Origin: Manduca sexta
Lineage: Eukaryota; Arthropoda; Insecta; Lepidoptera; Sphingidae
Direction: 5' to 3'
DNA: 64,000 nt
NCBI RefSeq assembly: GCF_014839805.1
Contig: NC_051142.1
Span: 1,054,001 to 1,118,000, forward strand
The stretch's first letter is position 1, and every line of letters begins with the position of its first letter. A program made the position numbers and the translations under genes. Below the pieces are notes generated by a model. It saw nothing but the letters and a program-made list of their open reading frames with translations, was not told the origin of the DNA and did not search any database. Of this stretch, positions 40,801 to 52,990 are shown piece after piece.

Positions 40801-41806
40801 GGTATTTTCTTTATTTAGTACCCTGAAATAACTCCTGCAATTCACGAGCTGTTTAGCACCAAAAACTCACCATTTGCACACAAACTCATGTTTTCTAACA
40901 ACCATTTACTTCCTATAAGAAGATGGCGTACAATATATACATATTTTTAGAAGACCCTTTGTGATTTGAAAAGTGTCTTAGCTTTCACTATTTATAACAG
41001 TAAAATGTCCTAGTACAACATTATTTATTTAGATAAATTGTAGGTGGACCTGTTTTATTTAGTTTTCAACCAAACAATGAGAATATAACCACTTTGTTAA
41101 CCAAATATATTAGGGCACTCAGTGAAGGCCCTCTAAGAATTGTTTATTGTAATATAAATTAAGATAAAAATTTAAATCCCTTAGGTCCAACAAATATGCT
41201 AATAAATATAAAAAGAGAGCAGTTGTCTCTAATAATAACTTATTAGAATATGACAAAACAGTAAACTGAGTATATTATAGGTGTTATATCACATATTGGA
41301 AGTCACATTAAATTATATGCATTAACTTGTCTCTTCATCTATACTATGGCTGTTTTTTTAATCAACAGATAAATAATTTACTAGAAAAACTACAAAATAA
41401 ATAAATGTTATGTTTTAAATACTGCCATTGCCAAACCTTGCCTTGTATTTGCTCAAGTTATAAATTATTGTACAGATATATTTTATGTGTTGGTTAAAAA
41501 ACAGTTTATTCAAATGCTGGAATGCCAAATATAAGATGAAAAGAAAACATTAAGGCACTTTATTATATAGCAGCAAGAAATATAGTTCTCATCATATACA
41601 GATGTATTAATAAAATATTGTCACCATTACAAAAATATGTTTTTATATTGATAAATACTGCTTTAAACTTATTTTTTTTTTACACAAATAGAAAAATATT
41701 TATAAGATAAATTACACCACAAACAAAACATAACACTATGAAACAAATGTCCACTTGTATCACCATAATCTTAACTTAAAACATAATAATACAAAGATCA
41801 AATAAA
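37844..41806. other. Intergenic, nothing firmly recognised
   Basis: Two GC-richer patches stand out. One near 38390-38465 repeats 'gcccgag' units. One at 39130-39410 has short ORFs on both strands and no motif. The rest is AT-rich and probably holds the 3' UTRs of the flanking genes. Confidence 0.4.
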
Positions 41807-42436
41807 CTATACATAACCAACGATTGGTTTAAACAACACCCACAGCCTCTCAAACTCATCCTTGTACTGCCGCACCAAATCTTTCTGTGATGTAATAATT
41901 AAATTTTCCCAATTACCAGACAGTGCCTGGCTCGTCCAATTCAGAGACCCTGCCATCACAAATGGTGTTGTTTTGCCTCCTTCCATTACATCTATAAGAC
42001 AAAATTTATGGTGCATGAGGTTCGTAGACTTCATCCATCGGATAGGTATGCCTTGTCGCTCCAAGCGCCTTATACTTGAGCCAGAGGTAAATGCCATATC
42101 TGCATCAACTATCAACCTAACTTTTACGCCTTTAAAATTAAGTTTCAATACGATGTTGGTCAAGTCTGTATTAGTAAATACGTACATGCATATGTCTATG
42201 GAGTGCTTCGGCAAGTTCAAATAGTACAACAATCTTTCCATGCTTGGAGTTATCACACACTTAGAGTATTTGCTTCTTCTCAACTCTCTTGTTCCGTGAG
42301 CGAACATTATAACTTCATTGATCTCTTTTATCTTTTCTTTTTTCTTCTGCCTTCTGAAGTATTTAAATGCGGCATGTGATACAAAAGAAACTGTTAATAA
42401 CAAAAATATTGCTTTACTATAAGTTTTAAAAGACAT
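41807..42436 (-). CDS. zuc: Zucchini/PLD6 mitochondrial nuclease, intact copy
   Basis: A single-exon ORF of 209 residues, the usual length for the family. Residues 8-24 form a hydrophobic segment that would anchor the protein in the outer mitochondrial membrane, followed by a basic stretch (RRQKKKEKIK). The single HKD motif of the phospholipase D family is complete: His142, Lys144, Asp149 (MHHKFCLID), with GSLNWT (Gly163-Ser164, Asn166) after it. Family members act as dimers. In flies and silkworm, Zucchini is the endonuclease that makes piRNA 3' or 5' ends on the mitochondrial surface; cardiolipin hydrolysis has also been reported. A frameshifted inverted copy sits at 63374-64000, so this is the likely functional gene. 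Confidence 0.93.
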   Translation of the reverse strand: MSFKTYSKAIFLLLTVSFVSHAAFKYFRRQKKKEKIKEINEVIMFAHGTRELRRSKYSKCVITPSMERLLYYLNLPKHSIDICMYVFTNTDLTNIVLKLNFKGVKVRLIVDADMAFTSGSSIRRLERQGIPIRWMKSTNLMHHKFCLIDVMEGGKTTPFVMAGSLNWTSQALSGNWENLIITSQKDLVRQYKDEFERLWVLFKPIVGYV

Positions 42437-43401
42437 TGCTCTTGAATTCGTCCTTTTTATGATGATCTTAACGTTAAAATGTTTATCCTCATTTCTTTAT
42501 TTATTCATTTGTTAACAATACTATACGTAACGAAAAGAATTAAATCAGCAAATTATTTGTTTATTTCAGCAAAAACAAATATTTTGGCGGGACGACATAT
42601 TTTTGGAAAATGACAATTGACATTAGACAAACTATTAATTTGTTTTCCTAAATTGACTGTAGAAACAGAACTGTACAGTCTACAATAATATAAAATAAGG
42701 TATTTGTTATATGAATTTATAGCGAAAAAATCATACAAGAAATTACTGAAAACGATTAATTATTGTATAATCTGGCATAGAAACATAGTAATCTATTTTT
42801 ACTACAGCAATAATTCAAAATTAGAATCGTTTTATACCTTTGATCTTGTAAATTCGTTTAAAAATGTTTCAATCGGCACGTCCTCTTCACACCATCATTT
42901 CGTTTTTTAAAATAGCATTACCATTTTTAATGTTGAATTAAAGACTGCACCCATTCAGGATCAAAACATTTTTTTTTCTATACGGTAGAGCAAAGTGATG
43001 AACACCTACCATCAGAGAGGAGTTCAATAGAATGTCGACTAACGAGAGATTACCCCACGACAGCTGACACAACTATGCCAGCCTGTTGAAACCGGATGTA
43101 CACAAGCTGATCCCAGAAAGCGACACACTTACGTGAACTAATATGGCGTGTTTTAAGTTTTAACACCTTGTGTACGGTGGTCGTTATCCGGGTGGATATA
43201 AAATATATCCTACCACTAGCGAATATATATTTTTAGACATTTTTCACTACAGTAAAATGTATAATATTTTTGTTTGAATTTCAAAGTGCCACTGACTAAT
43301 AGAGTGCCAACAATAGTTTAGTTTATCCTAAATGGGTAGCTGTGGCATTCTTCGAGTACGTATTAGCCTAACGTTTACTACATTTAATATTTAACATTTA
43401 C
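41808..43401 (+). repeat. Left arm of a 1.6-kb inverted duplication
   Basis: The segment covers the whole Zucchini ORF, its upstream region and a family B repeat. Its reverse complement is found at 62415-64000 with only scattered differences (1594 versus 1586 bp). The true extent is unknown because the other arm begins at the N run and continues to the window end. Confidence 0.92.
43002..43222 (+). repeat. Interspersed repeat family B, copy 3
   Basis: Shares 'caatagaatgtcgactaacg', 'cacaagctgatcccagaaag' and 'ggatataaaatatatcctac' with 16611. The same copy is present in the inverted arm at 62590-62820, so it was there before the duplication. Confidence 0.65.
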
Positions 43402-43774
43402 CATTACATACTTACTTCTGTGTTTCAGACTGGGCCGGTTTACTTAGTCGTACTGCGTCTTCCGTAGGCGAGACTGTCATATAGAGTGCTTAGGTTTTGG
43501 GTTCGATATCCGAATCCGAAAAAGTAACATAAATTGATACGTATTTTCATAATGTTTTATGTAGAATTTACAGCATTTGGTTGTTTATAATAATTTTAAA
43601 ACCTATGCCTATATTAATAACCAACATAAATACACATGAGGAATATCTAAGGCCTAAATAAATTAAATATAATTAATGAGGCTAATTAAAACACATTTTG
43701 GTAGTTCTTTAGGTATTTAATAAATTCTCAAAACCTTATCGCTACTAACACGAATAGGATATATACATCTTATT
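43402..43774. other. Short intergenic space, nothing recognised
   Basis: Lies between the end of the duplicated segment and the stop codon of the homeobox gene; probably holds its 3' UTR. Confidence 0.4.
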
Positions 43775-46700
43775 TTACAAAGTTATATTATTTATACTAA
43801 AGTCGTGCGGTCTTAATCTTAAATTTAGATTGTATGAACTGTGATGTGCCGACGGCAATGCTCCGTTATATCCCCCGATTAAAGCACATGAACCATAATT
43901 CTCGCCACTTCCACTGTAACCGACCATGCTCTGGCCCATCAAACTGTTTGAATTTGGAACGTATTGTCTATTACTAACGTTCTGCATCATCAACGAATAA
44001 TCGTTTTGGTATAAGCCGGAATTGGTTAAAGGAATACCTAGATTTAGGTTAAGGTTATTTGTTTGGAAATGATGCAGCCAAGGTTCTTTGTTGGGTCGCG
44101 AAAAGTCTTGTCTGTGGTCAGTTTGATGCGGGATGCCAATCGGCACAGCTATCGGTTCTGGAGAGGTCTGATTAGCGGATCCACGATGGTTCGATAATGC
44201 TGATCTTTCGTTTCTTCTAAATTTCGCTCGACGATTTTGGAACCATACCTTGAGGATAAAAAAATATTAAAGTTAACAATAGTGGTAAGATATTATAAGC
44301 AGAAATGAAACAATTCGAATTTAAAGTTATCTTTTTTACTACTATAAAAGTTTTTGACTGCACCTTCAACATATTCTTACAAAGTATTACCTAAATGTCT
44401 AAGTTATACCTAGGTGAATTATCTAAAGCTTTTTAAATATTTACCTAAGTAGTCAGATTATATAATATTACCCACGGGGAGGCATTAAAAATGTTTGATT
44501 AAAATAGACTACGCCAAACAGTACACGAATTTTATTATAATAGGAATATTTGCTTACTTGCACCCTCGCTTCAGTCAAATTGACCCTTGCTGCTAAATCT
44601 TCCCTTACAAACGCATCAGGGTAATGAGTTTTTTCAAACACCTTTTCTAACGCAGCTAGTTGCTGACTCGTGAACGTCGTTCTATTCCTTCTGGGTTTCT
44701 TTCTTTCGTCTATTTTCCCATCTCTCTCTTCCTCAGATTCTTTCTGGACTTCTCGCTCTTTCGGAGTTTTGCCATCATCATATTTTCTTCTCACATCCTC
44801 GTAAGAGAGATATTCAACAGGCTTAATGTATTGTCGTTGTAAATCTTTTGGATACCAAGTTAAATCGTTTTGGTACGTCGGTTCGTAGGCTCCGTTCATT
44901 TGTCTGCCGGCGGTCAAATGGTGGAGTCTCAGGAGACTATCTTCGTGGCATTTAATCATTTGGAAGAGGTTGTGATTGTTTTCAGTGTAGTTACCGGTGT
45001 TAACACTGTAATTAATGGCGGTTTGTGGTTTTGCTTCGTACGATTTCGGTGGATTTTGTTTCAGATTCGACGTATCTATGAAAAATTAAACATCTATAAT
45101 ACATCGTTTGTTCGTTTTTAAGAAAAAAAAAAATAGTGAATTAAAGGGCGTTTGAAATAACCTATGCAAGTAGAAAAACATTATAATAAATAGGTACTAT
45201 ATAAATAATATGTGTTTACAGTATAAAATGGCATTCTAAATTTAAATCTAATCCCGCTAATCTTAAACAAAATCAGTTACTCAAGCACTTTTGGAACTAA
45301 ATATTATATACATAACATGATAACATAAAGTATATAGTTGTGTGCGGATTTCCAAGGATATTTCCACGCGAAGATGGTAGATAATGAACAATGGTCCGTT
45401 TCAGCAAGGCACGGCGGTCGGCTCGCACACGGCCCGGCGGCTCGCGTCTGAGCCGCGTTGTTGGGCGGACTCGCGGGTGGCATACGACAGGGATATCGGT
45501 TACAAACGAGAAAAACATTTTATACGTTGACGAAGGTCTGTTTACATAGTAAAAAACTTAGATGAGTAAATAAGTAGTTTGTTTAAAACTCACAAATTCC
45601 AAATATAATTAATTAACTGAGAAATTAATCTGTTTATTTCGTTGTTTGCGGACTATTTTGCAATACATATACCTTCTTAAATATTGTTTTTATAAGAAAC
45701 TAATGCAATATATGTTTTGATATATTAAAATATTAAGTTACCAATACAGAAAAAAAAAACTAAATAAAATCAAATCTTTTATAATATTTAATATTATGCA
45801 CAAATTCTTAATCAACTCTACTGCTGAATTATTAATTCAGAAATCAAAATTACACAATGGAATCGACATAGTCTTTGAATATAACTAAAATAATATTAAA
45901 AAATTCAAATTTTACATCAAATCATCACCAAAATACAGTTTCATCCTAAATCGATAACTAATAATTAATAAGATACTCCTTGGTAACTAAATAATTATAG
46001 GCTGTATAGTTTAAGTTTCCTTTCTTCTATTTTTCAAAGTACCTAAGTAAATATTTTCAAAATATTGTGATTTGGCGGGAGTTTTTGGCATAATACTTTA
46101 TTATTTAACATTCCTTTTTATGTTGAAATACATAGGTAATAAGTAATTGTATTTTGTTTAAATTTATCTAGAGATACCTACATGATAGGTAAATCGTATT
46201 GCAAGTTAGTTTTAAATTGACTGAATATGCTTACATTTACTGGAATTTGAATACCTTTACATTGCATAGCCACCAACAAGGAAATCAGGTAAGTTGCTTT
46301 TATCAATTCACGAATTATTATTAAACCTGCGCTAGTTGTAAAACTATCTCTTAATATACATCATGAACGTAGTTAGTTCTAACTTTTTTTTTGGTAAACG
46401 GCAATAAAAAATGTAATAATTAAAAACAACTGTGGACAACTTAGTGTTGTTTAGATTGGTAGTTCAGAATACGAAAACAATTAGTAGCAATCTTTAAATG
46501 ATTCCTAAAATTACCTATGCCGGTTTCTATACTGCATTTGTGTTGGAATAGATACCTATCCTGCAACTCATCGTCTTTTTATTATTTAAGTACCAGTTAC
46601 TTTCTATACGAGCGTTCACCTAGAATTTATTTATACTTATATACAGGGTGTCCCAGAAAATAGTGTCAAGCGAAGGTCCAGAGATAGAGCACCCCTTGGG

Positions 46701-49110
46701 GTATCCGAATCACCCCCATGTATATATATGTATATATAATTAAAATTAGATGTTATTATTACATCCATCAAACGTCATAATATGATCTCCTTTGATATTG
46801 TCTGGAAGAGCTGGGAGAGCCTAACTTCCGTTACCTAGCACCGCGTTATCTGGCGAAAAACTATCTCTGATGGCGAAGCCGCATGCTTGGCTTAAAGATC
46901 TAGCCGAGAAACACGCATAACGACATGAACGCGCTGGCAACCACTTATGATCCAGGACAAACTCTGATATAAACGTCTGTACGTAGTTTAGCTGGATTTG
47001 TCTTTCTCGTACTGGTCTCTACAATCATCAAAGAATATGTCACAAAACAACCTTAATTAACGATTAATTCATTAACAATAGATGTAACAAGCCAATGATG
47101 ATGATTATCTATTCCTGTAATACAGTTTTATATTGTATACATACGGGGGTAGTAGTCTCAGTAGTAAAGGAGGCCCGTGCTCAGCAGTGGGCAAGCATAT
47201 AATACAGGGCTGATATTATTATTATGTTGTATCTTTTCTGCGGGAAATCACGGCATAAAGGCCGGTCCTTTTGGAAGGCTTGCGTGGGGACATGGATCCA
47301 ACACGTAGAGGCGCCTTTAAGATACATTACTCTAGTTGGGGTTTATACACCTTGCGAGTTCTCTCTCTGTCTGTACTTATGGAGGAAATACAGCCAAAGA
47401 CAACGCTTGCAAGGTGCAGGGACTATTGCAGAAAAGATGGGAATTATACTGGGTCTATGGATGGGATCTAGCTGGACTGGTTGCTGGGTTATTGATTGAG
47501 ACAATGGGACGCCTGCCAAGTGAAATGTCCCAATATTATGTATTCAAGGCAGACGGTGACTTGCCCCCCACTAGATGGGCATCCCATAAGTGGCGTAAGC
47601 CAAGGACGCAACACCGGTGTGGGTGGCTTAAGGGTGTCGAGAGGTGTGCACCGGTTTCATCATCGCGGGTCGCTATCGCGTCCCGGAGCGTGTTTCCTCG
47701 CAGATTGAGCACTTCCACCCTGGAACTTAGGTTCTTAGCTCTTGCGACTTCCACCCCTAGCCGGCCAATTAAGGCAAGCCAAGGGTCAGGGGGTCTCATT
47801 TAGCTCCCACAGAATCAGGGATCGCGGTGTCGCCACTCACCGTCGGCTCGCCACAAAGCCGCCCCTGCGGGCTTATTATTATTATTATTACGGGGGTAGA
47901 CCGTACGATAGGCCGTGAGAGTATTAAGTATGTACGTACTACGGTAGCGTCACCAAGTTGGGACGTGGTATATATAGTACATAGCAACCTTTTGTAAACA
48001 TTGTATTTCAGTTTTTTAATTTAATGAGGGTACTGGGCGCTGCCTATATGGTTAGTCCCATGTCTGTCTATAGGTTCAATATGTTGACTAAACTGCGTGG
48101 ATTGCGATTTTCCTCTTGAATGAGTTGTAATGATTGCAAAATAAGTCATTGACACAACACATTTTTACTTAAATTTTAGAAAGTAAAGTGTTTTAAAACT
48201 TTTCCTTCTATATATTTACGGCGCACGAGTTACGGGCAGGACAATGTACAGAGATTTACGAATTACGAATAATTTATTTGAACAATAAATTTTAGGTTGA
48301 AAATATTAAACTACCAGACTGTTCCTTATTAAATTATATATCCAATAATGTTCGTTGCAAATTAAAATAATGTGTACTTTAAGAGAAGATACACGGAATC
48401 AAAAATGTGTTATTTTCATTCTGAAACGAATGAAACAATATATTTTTTAATTATAAATAACCAAAGTACAGATACCATATTATAGAAATATATATTTTCT
48501 ATATAAGTAAATAAGTATATATGTTCTATATAAGTAAATTTTGAATAGATAGCTTCTAAAAATACGATTAGCCCACCGTTTTGCTAGGGGCACCGCCTTA
48601 ACGTCAGTTTTCTGTGAAACAGTGTATCTACCTCAGTTAGGTCTGCACTTTTCAGTATACCTACATTGTTTATTTTTTAATCATGTACTATTAAGAGGTA
48701 TTTCGTATAAATATACCGTATAATATGCCTACACATCACCTTACATAGAGACATGATGGTCTGGATATCATAGGAGAAAAACGCGAATACGCAATCAATG
48801 TGATGACAAACGTATAATTTCGAGTAACAAAAATACATTTTGTTATTGCAGCAAAAATTAAGAACAAATATAAATCAGAATATAAAAACGACAAAGTACT
48901 TCAGGGTTTATCATATTTTATCGTAATTTAGTTATTTCATTGCGAACCGCCTATTGAATTATGTAAACAATAAAGTTATACCTACTCAAATAATGACAAC
49001 ATATATACAAAAAATTATAGAATTGGTATGCTATCATAACTAATGAATTTGTAACCGTAAAAACTGCCAAAATAAATACAAATATACAACTCACCTTTAT
49101 TTTGATCCAT
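43775..49110 (-). CDS. prrx: Prrx-class paired-like homeobox transcription factor
   Basis: Three exons on the minus strand join in frame into 335 residues: 49110-49095 (16 nt, MDQNK plus one base), 45075-44558 and 44248-43775, all GT-AG. The homeodomain spans about residues 133-192: [40 protein letters not shown] and [16 protein letters not shown]. Gln at position 50 and the [10 protein letters not shown] end mark the Prrx class (vertebrate PRRX1/2, fly CG9876). An intron splits it at ARVQ/VWFQ, the usual place in paired-like genes. An acidic/basic region ([16 protein letters not shown]) precedes it. The C terminus [16 protein letters not shown] resembles an OAR tail. No paired domain is seen. 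A nuclear DNA-binding developmental regulator; targets are unknown. The GC-rich upstream DNA at 49-57 kb may control it. Confidence 0.88.
46640..46760 (+). repeat. Possible old transposon fragment in homeobox intron 1
   Basis: The text TATACAGGGTGTCCCAGAAA is common at the ends of insect repeats. Neither a partner end nor a body is evident, so this is only a hint. Confidence 0.25.
47153..47889 (+). mobile_element. Chimeric SINE-LINE-like insertion with 10-bp target duplication
   Basis: It starts with a SINE 3' end ('ctcagtagtaaaggaggccc', 'atacagggctgatatta', up to 47226) and runs on through a GC-richer LINE-like segment to a (TTA)n tail at 47871-47889. The 10-mer ACGGGGGTAG lies on both sides (47143-47152 and 47890-47899), so the whole block looks like one insertion. 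The ORFs inside (47224-47803) have no recognisable reverse transcriptase or endonuclease motif. Confidence 0.55.
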
Positions 49111-50541
49111 CGAGCAGACAAACAAATTCGACAATCACAGTTTAAAAAATATAAAATAGATTTACTAATACATGTTTCACTGTCGCACTTGTTTAGATCC
49201 AGCGTCCGTTGTCCGAAGCGCCGCTGATCGCGCGCCCGAACCAAATAATTGTTATTAATTCACTCTCTTATTAAATTACTTTATTTAATTAAATAATTCG
49301 ACTAACTCATACTAATGTGCGAACTAATGGAGTATGTGCCGTGATCTGGCTGCATCGCCACGCAATCTGAACATGTGTGGTTCGCTGAAAAAAAATCCTT
49401 GTAAACATCGCCTTAACACACCCACTTATGAAAACCTGAAGATTAATGTTACTCTAACGCTTCACGTTAAAGTTCAATATTGAACAATATTCCGAATAAA
49501 ATATTAATAAACATTTTTGTTGGAAAAGGCACCTTAACCGCCTAATTATAAAACGCATTTTATATCTAAAAATTAACAGAGGGTGTTCTATAAAGATCTA
49601 TTTTGGAACTACAGACCACAAGGCGTGGTTACGGCTGTCCCGCCTTCGAATTAAAAAAAAAATGTTTAGAGGGAAACGATTTGGAGCAATAATTGACACG
49701 TCAACATGTATTATTTATAGCGGCGTTGTAAATTAACATAAACTTTTTAAGTAATTGATTGTGATAAGTTTATGTGGTCGGAGTGTAGCGACGCGGATGT
49801 GAAATTCTGTTTTTATGAAACTCTAAATTAGACGCAACGTGCGCTACTGAGGTATCTCTTAGACGCAACGTTTTGAAAAAAAATAATTCTAGATTGGAGT
49901 AAGCCTAAGACTGGATTCTAGACTCTATTATATCCAGATAGAGGTGAAAAGGCAGTGATCCAGTTGCAATCGTACTTCATTTAAAATATCCAAAATAATA
50001 ATTATACATAAAAACATCTTCGTTCGGGTTCTTCGCTACGGGTTCGGGTTTTCGTCCACAACATAAAAAAAACTTTGTTAGAATTAGAAAATGACATAAT
50101 TTTTAAAGAAATGTAGAGCTGATAGAGAACGATGTTAATTTTTAATTTTACAAAAGTCTTTATAAACTAATACTTATCTATGAGATATAGCTCTCATACA
50201 AGAGTCCGCGTGGTTAGAGCCCTCCAGACAGACAATTGTTTCTGCTGCACAACAGCACTGTACGTTTAAGCATTTTCTTCTCTGATTTTAAAGAATTTGT
50301 ATTTACCGGACAATATGGGACTTACATAGTATCTAATATCCCAATATTTGTAAAAAATTAAGCCTCACTTTAAAGCCAAAGGTTATTTATTCAAGAAACA
50401 GAAACATTTGTTTAAAATAAGATACAGAATGGATTGCTTTGCTTGTAGGCTCCCCAACTTTTTATTATGCATAGAGAATTAAGTATTCTTATTGAATTTA
50501 GTCGTATTAAATTAGTATTAAATTTAAAAATAAAAGAATTA
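49111..50541. promoter_or_regulatory. Upstream region of the homeobox gene
   Basis: Contains the 5' UTR and promoter if the first coding exon is right. A CpG-rich patch at 49200-49242 (GCGCCGCTGATCGCGCGCCC) is the best promoter candidate. No clear TATA box. Confidence 0.35.
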
Positions 50542-50610
50542 AGAGCTACACTGTAGTCGATTTTGCCATGCACTCCGCATTGTTGGCAAAATCGACTACA
50601 GTGTAGCTCT
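50542..50610. repeat. Perfect 27-bp hairpin with 15-nt loop
   Basis: Arm 50542-50568 (AGAGCTACACTGTAGTCGAT, then TTTGCCA) is exactly repeated in inverse at 50584-50610; the loop is 50569-50583. It could be a tiny foldback element or a hairpin-RNA precursor. Flanking bases do not pair and no clear target duplication is seen. Confidence 0.9.
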
Positions 50611-50771
50611 ACCACAGAAACGATTGCAATTCATATCCTAATTACATAAATAATCTATTGTGATACAAAAGTTTTAAATTGCAATTATATAAAATAAAAA
50701 TATTTTCAGAAATGAACAGCAAAATTATTATCACAAATGTTTGAATTATTAAAATATTTAGGTTACTGCAG

Positions 50772-51021
50772 AGGGACAGCCTCGGTGACATACTTGTATT
50801 ACGGCTGCAGTGGCGAGGCCTCGGGTTCGATCCCGGGTCGGGCAAAGTAATATTATTTTTTACTCAGTAAAATCGAGTCTAGAATTTTTGAAGTAGAATT
50901 TATAATCGATAGGCATGCTCCCTATCACATTATGGGACGGAATACACATGGCGGAAAGTGGGTGTATCAGTTGCGCCTCTGCTTACCCTTTCGGGGATCA
51001 AAGGTGTAAATGTGTTAATTT
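50772..51021 (+). mobile_element. tRNA-derived SINE
   Basis: The head GCCTCGGTGACATACTTGTA and a perfect B box GGGTTCGATCCCGGGTCGGG are followed by the body 'atgggacggaatacacatgg' and 'gcgcctctgcttaccctttc', also found at 60650 and, inverted, at 12640. Confidence 0.7.
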
Positions 51022-51370
51022 AGGGTTATTTAATTAAGGGTAAATACATGTCGGACTCCACATTAAAATATCATTAGATACCTACATGCCTGCACTGTCT
51101 ACAGTCTATGCTCAATTAACTTCAAGTTTATAGAATAGTTAATCCGAAGTTATTCAATAAAGTGCATCATATATTTAGAATAGCAATCGTAAATAACTTT
51201 GTAATGAAATAATTTAATTACATTATCTGATTGGCTGTGCAAATGTTCATGTCTACCCGCGTTGCCAAAAGTCTGAGCCAATTACATCCACTAAATGATT
51301 GAATCGACAATATTTTAAATTGATGTCGAAATGTTGAGGTCACGAGAATCGGATAGATAAAATATTTATA

Positions 51371-51932
51371 TCTATACTATTATATAAAGCTGTTTGTTTG
51401 TTTGTATGTTCGTTTAAACGCGCTAATGTCATGAACTACTGGTTTGAATTTAAAAAATCTTTTAGAGTTGGTTTTTGTTGAAGATAGCCTATCAATAGGC
51501 TGATAGGCTATATATAGCCTTTCTCTATATAACAATAACATAACTATATAACATCACGCAATGGTCGAAAGGAGGAGCGGAGCATCAATAAAAAATGTTG
51601 CAAAAACGGGGAAAATTTATTCTTTTCGAAAACTTCGATCGCATGTGCTGTGTAAACGGTTAAAGTTACGTATCAAACATGTATGACACAAGTGTTTCTC
51701 ATAAAAAGTTTAAAAAATGTATTATAAAACCAAGTCCGCCGTCGCATTTATGTACCTGAATTAATGCGATAAACAAAAAAAATCCCAACGAATTTCGATG
51801 AAATATATGGTATGGAGTTAGTTTCAGATTTTGAGAAGGACATACATAGGCTTTCTATCCCGGGAAAATATATAGCGGGACTTTTATCTAGCAAAACTAT
51901 TTCACGCGGGTGAAGATGCGAGCAAAAATTAG
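51371..51932 (+). mobile_element. Non-autonomous Helitron-like element, 562 bp
   Basis: Starts A|TCTATACTATTATATAAAG and shares its inside with 7778-8257 ('ggagcggagcatcaataaa', 'aatgttgcaaaaacgggga'). The 3' end is CACGCGGGTGAAGATGCGAG, then TTAG|T, a one-base decay of CTAG. Confidence 0.7.
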
Positions 51933-52797
51933 TAAAAGATAAGGGAAGGTCGTGTTCAAACCTCCTCACTCATTATAGGAAACACAACGGTGAGAAAATG
52001 ATGTTTGTGTGAGATAGTCGCTATGTTCCAGTCGAGTTGACCCTCTCATGGTACACCATGAAAAAGATAGAATATGAAATATATTGTATCAACGTGGCTT
52101 TATTACTTGGAAAATAATAATTGCATAACATAATTTGTTAATAAATACTCATATTGGTCAAAAATAAGATTTCTCATTCCATAAAGACTTACTATAAAAC
52201 ATATGCACTTTAGAATATTTTACCTAGTTTCTGTACAGTGTACGTACTCAATTATTAAATAATAATATATTAAATTATAAAATATATTTAGCTAACGAAG
52301 TAGTAGAAATAATTCAATTTCAATCTCTGAAATTTTTTTTTCAAAAAAATCCTTTCTCCTCTTGGACGTAGGGTAACAACGAATAAAAGCTTAATGATTA
52401 TCTTTTGCTCGCGGTTTCAGTGTTGCGTAAAGTTCCGTATCCATTGAAAGAATTTTCGGAATGAAAATAGGGATTAACGAGTTTAAAGAAAAAACTACTA
52501 ATCTTTGAGGTTCTCAGCTTTTTATACTTTAATTTGACATTACAAAACCTGCCGTATAGGGCGTGGTAGCGCGTTAACCCTAAAAGCTTTCGACTCAATA
52601 TTTAATACGAGTAAGCTCGAAGCAGCTCTAAACATTTTTTTATTGAGGTAAAAATTTCATATACTTTTGCCTTGATGTACAAAAATACGTGTCGTTATAA
52701 CATTATCTGTCAAGACGTCATATTGCTTTCAAATTAAAAAATCATAAAGTGTTCCATCAACTATATTTATATTCATTTCAGAGATAAAATATTCAAA
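51933..52797. other. Intergenic, nothing recognised
   Basis: AT-rich, no supported feature. Confidence 0.4.
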
Positions 52798-52990
52798 TCT
52801 GTAGGTACGTGAGATGGTGAAGCATCCGCTGCTGAGGCCAAGTTTCCCGAGACCGCGCCGGGAATAGAGCGGGCGGGCTGTCGCTTCGAATTAGTGTAAA
52901 ATGTTGAAAAACGCCTGTAGCCGTGTAGCGTGGCGCGGCGGCCGGCGACGCGCGTTGCCAGCCCCGTCTGCCACGCACACATTATAATAT
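52798..52990. promoter_or_regulatory. CpG-rich island, possible regulatory DNA
   Basis: A sharp rise in G+C and CpG in AT-rich surroundings, e.g. GTGGCGCGGCGGCCGGCGAC. Two overlapping minus-strand ORFs here lack motifs and splice sites. A cis-regulatory element or an unannotated first exon are both possible. Confidence 0.3.

Noticed and set aside
42704..42910. ORF of 68 codons that seems conserved because it recurs at 62906-63112
   Set aside because: Its repetition comes from the inverted duplication as a whole; it lies upstream of Zucchini on the opposite strand and has no motif. The same holds for 42553-42738 and 63078-63263.
47224..47803. Overlapping ORFs up to 155 codons
   Set aside because: They lie in a retroposed repeat flanked by a target duplication and show no reverse transcriptase or endonuclease motif.
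50772..50850. Possible tRNA gene with perfect B box
   Set aside because: The head is followed by a SINE body shared with other copies, and the cloverleaf is incomplete. The same applies to the tRNA-like heads at 12640, 22190, 35575 and 60650.
52773..52982. Overlapping minus-strand ORFs in a CpG-rich island
   Set aside because: Open frames are expected in GC-rich DNA because stops are AT-rich; neither has a motif or a convincing splice site.
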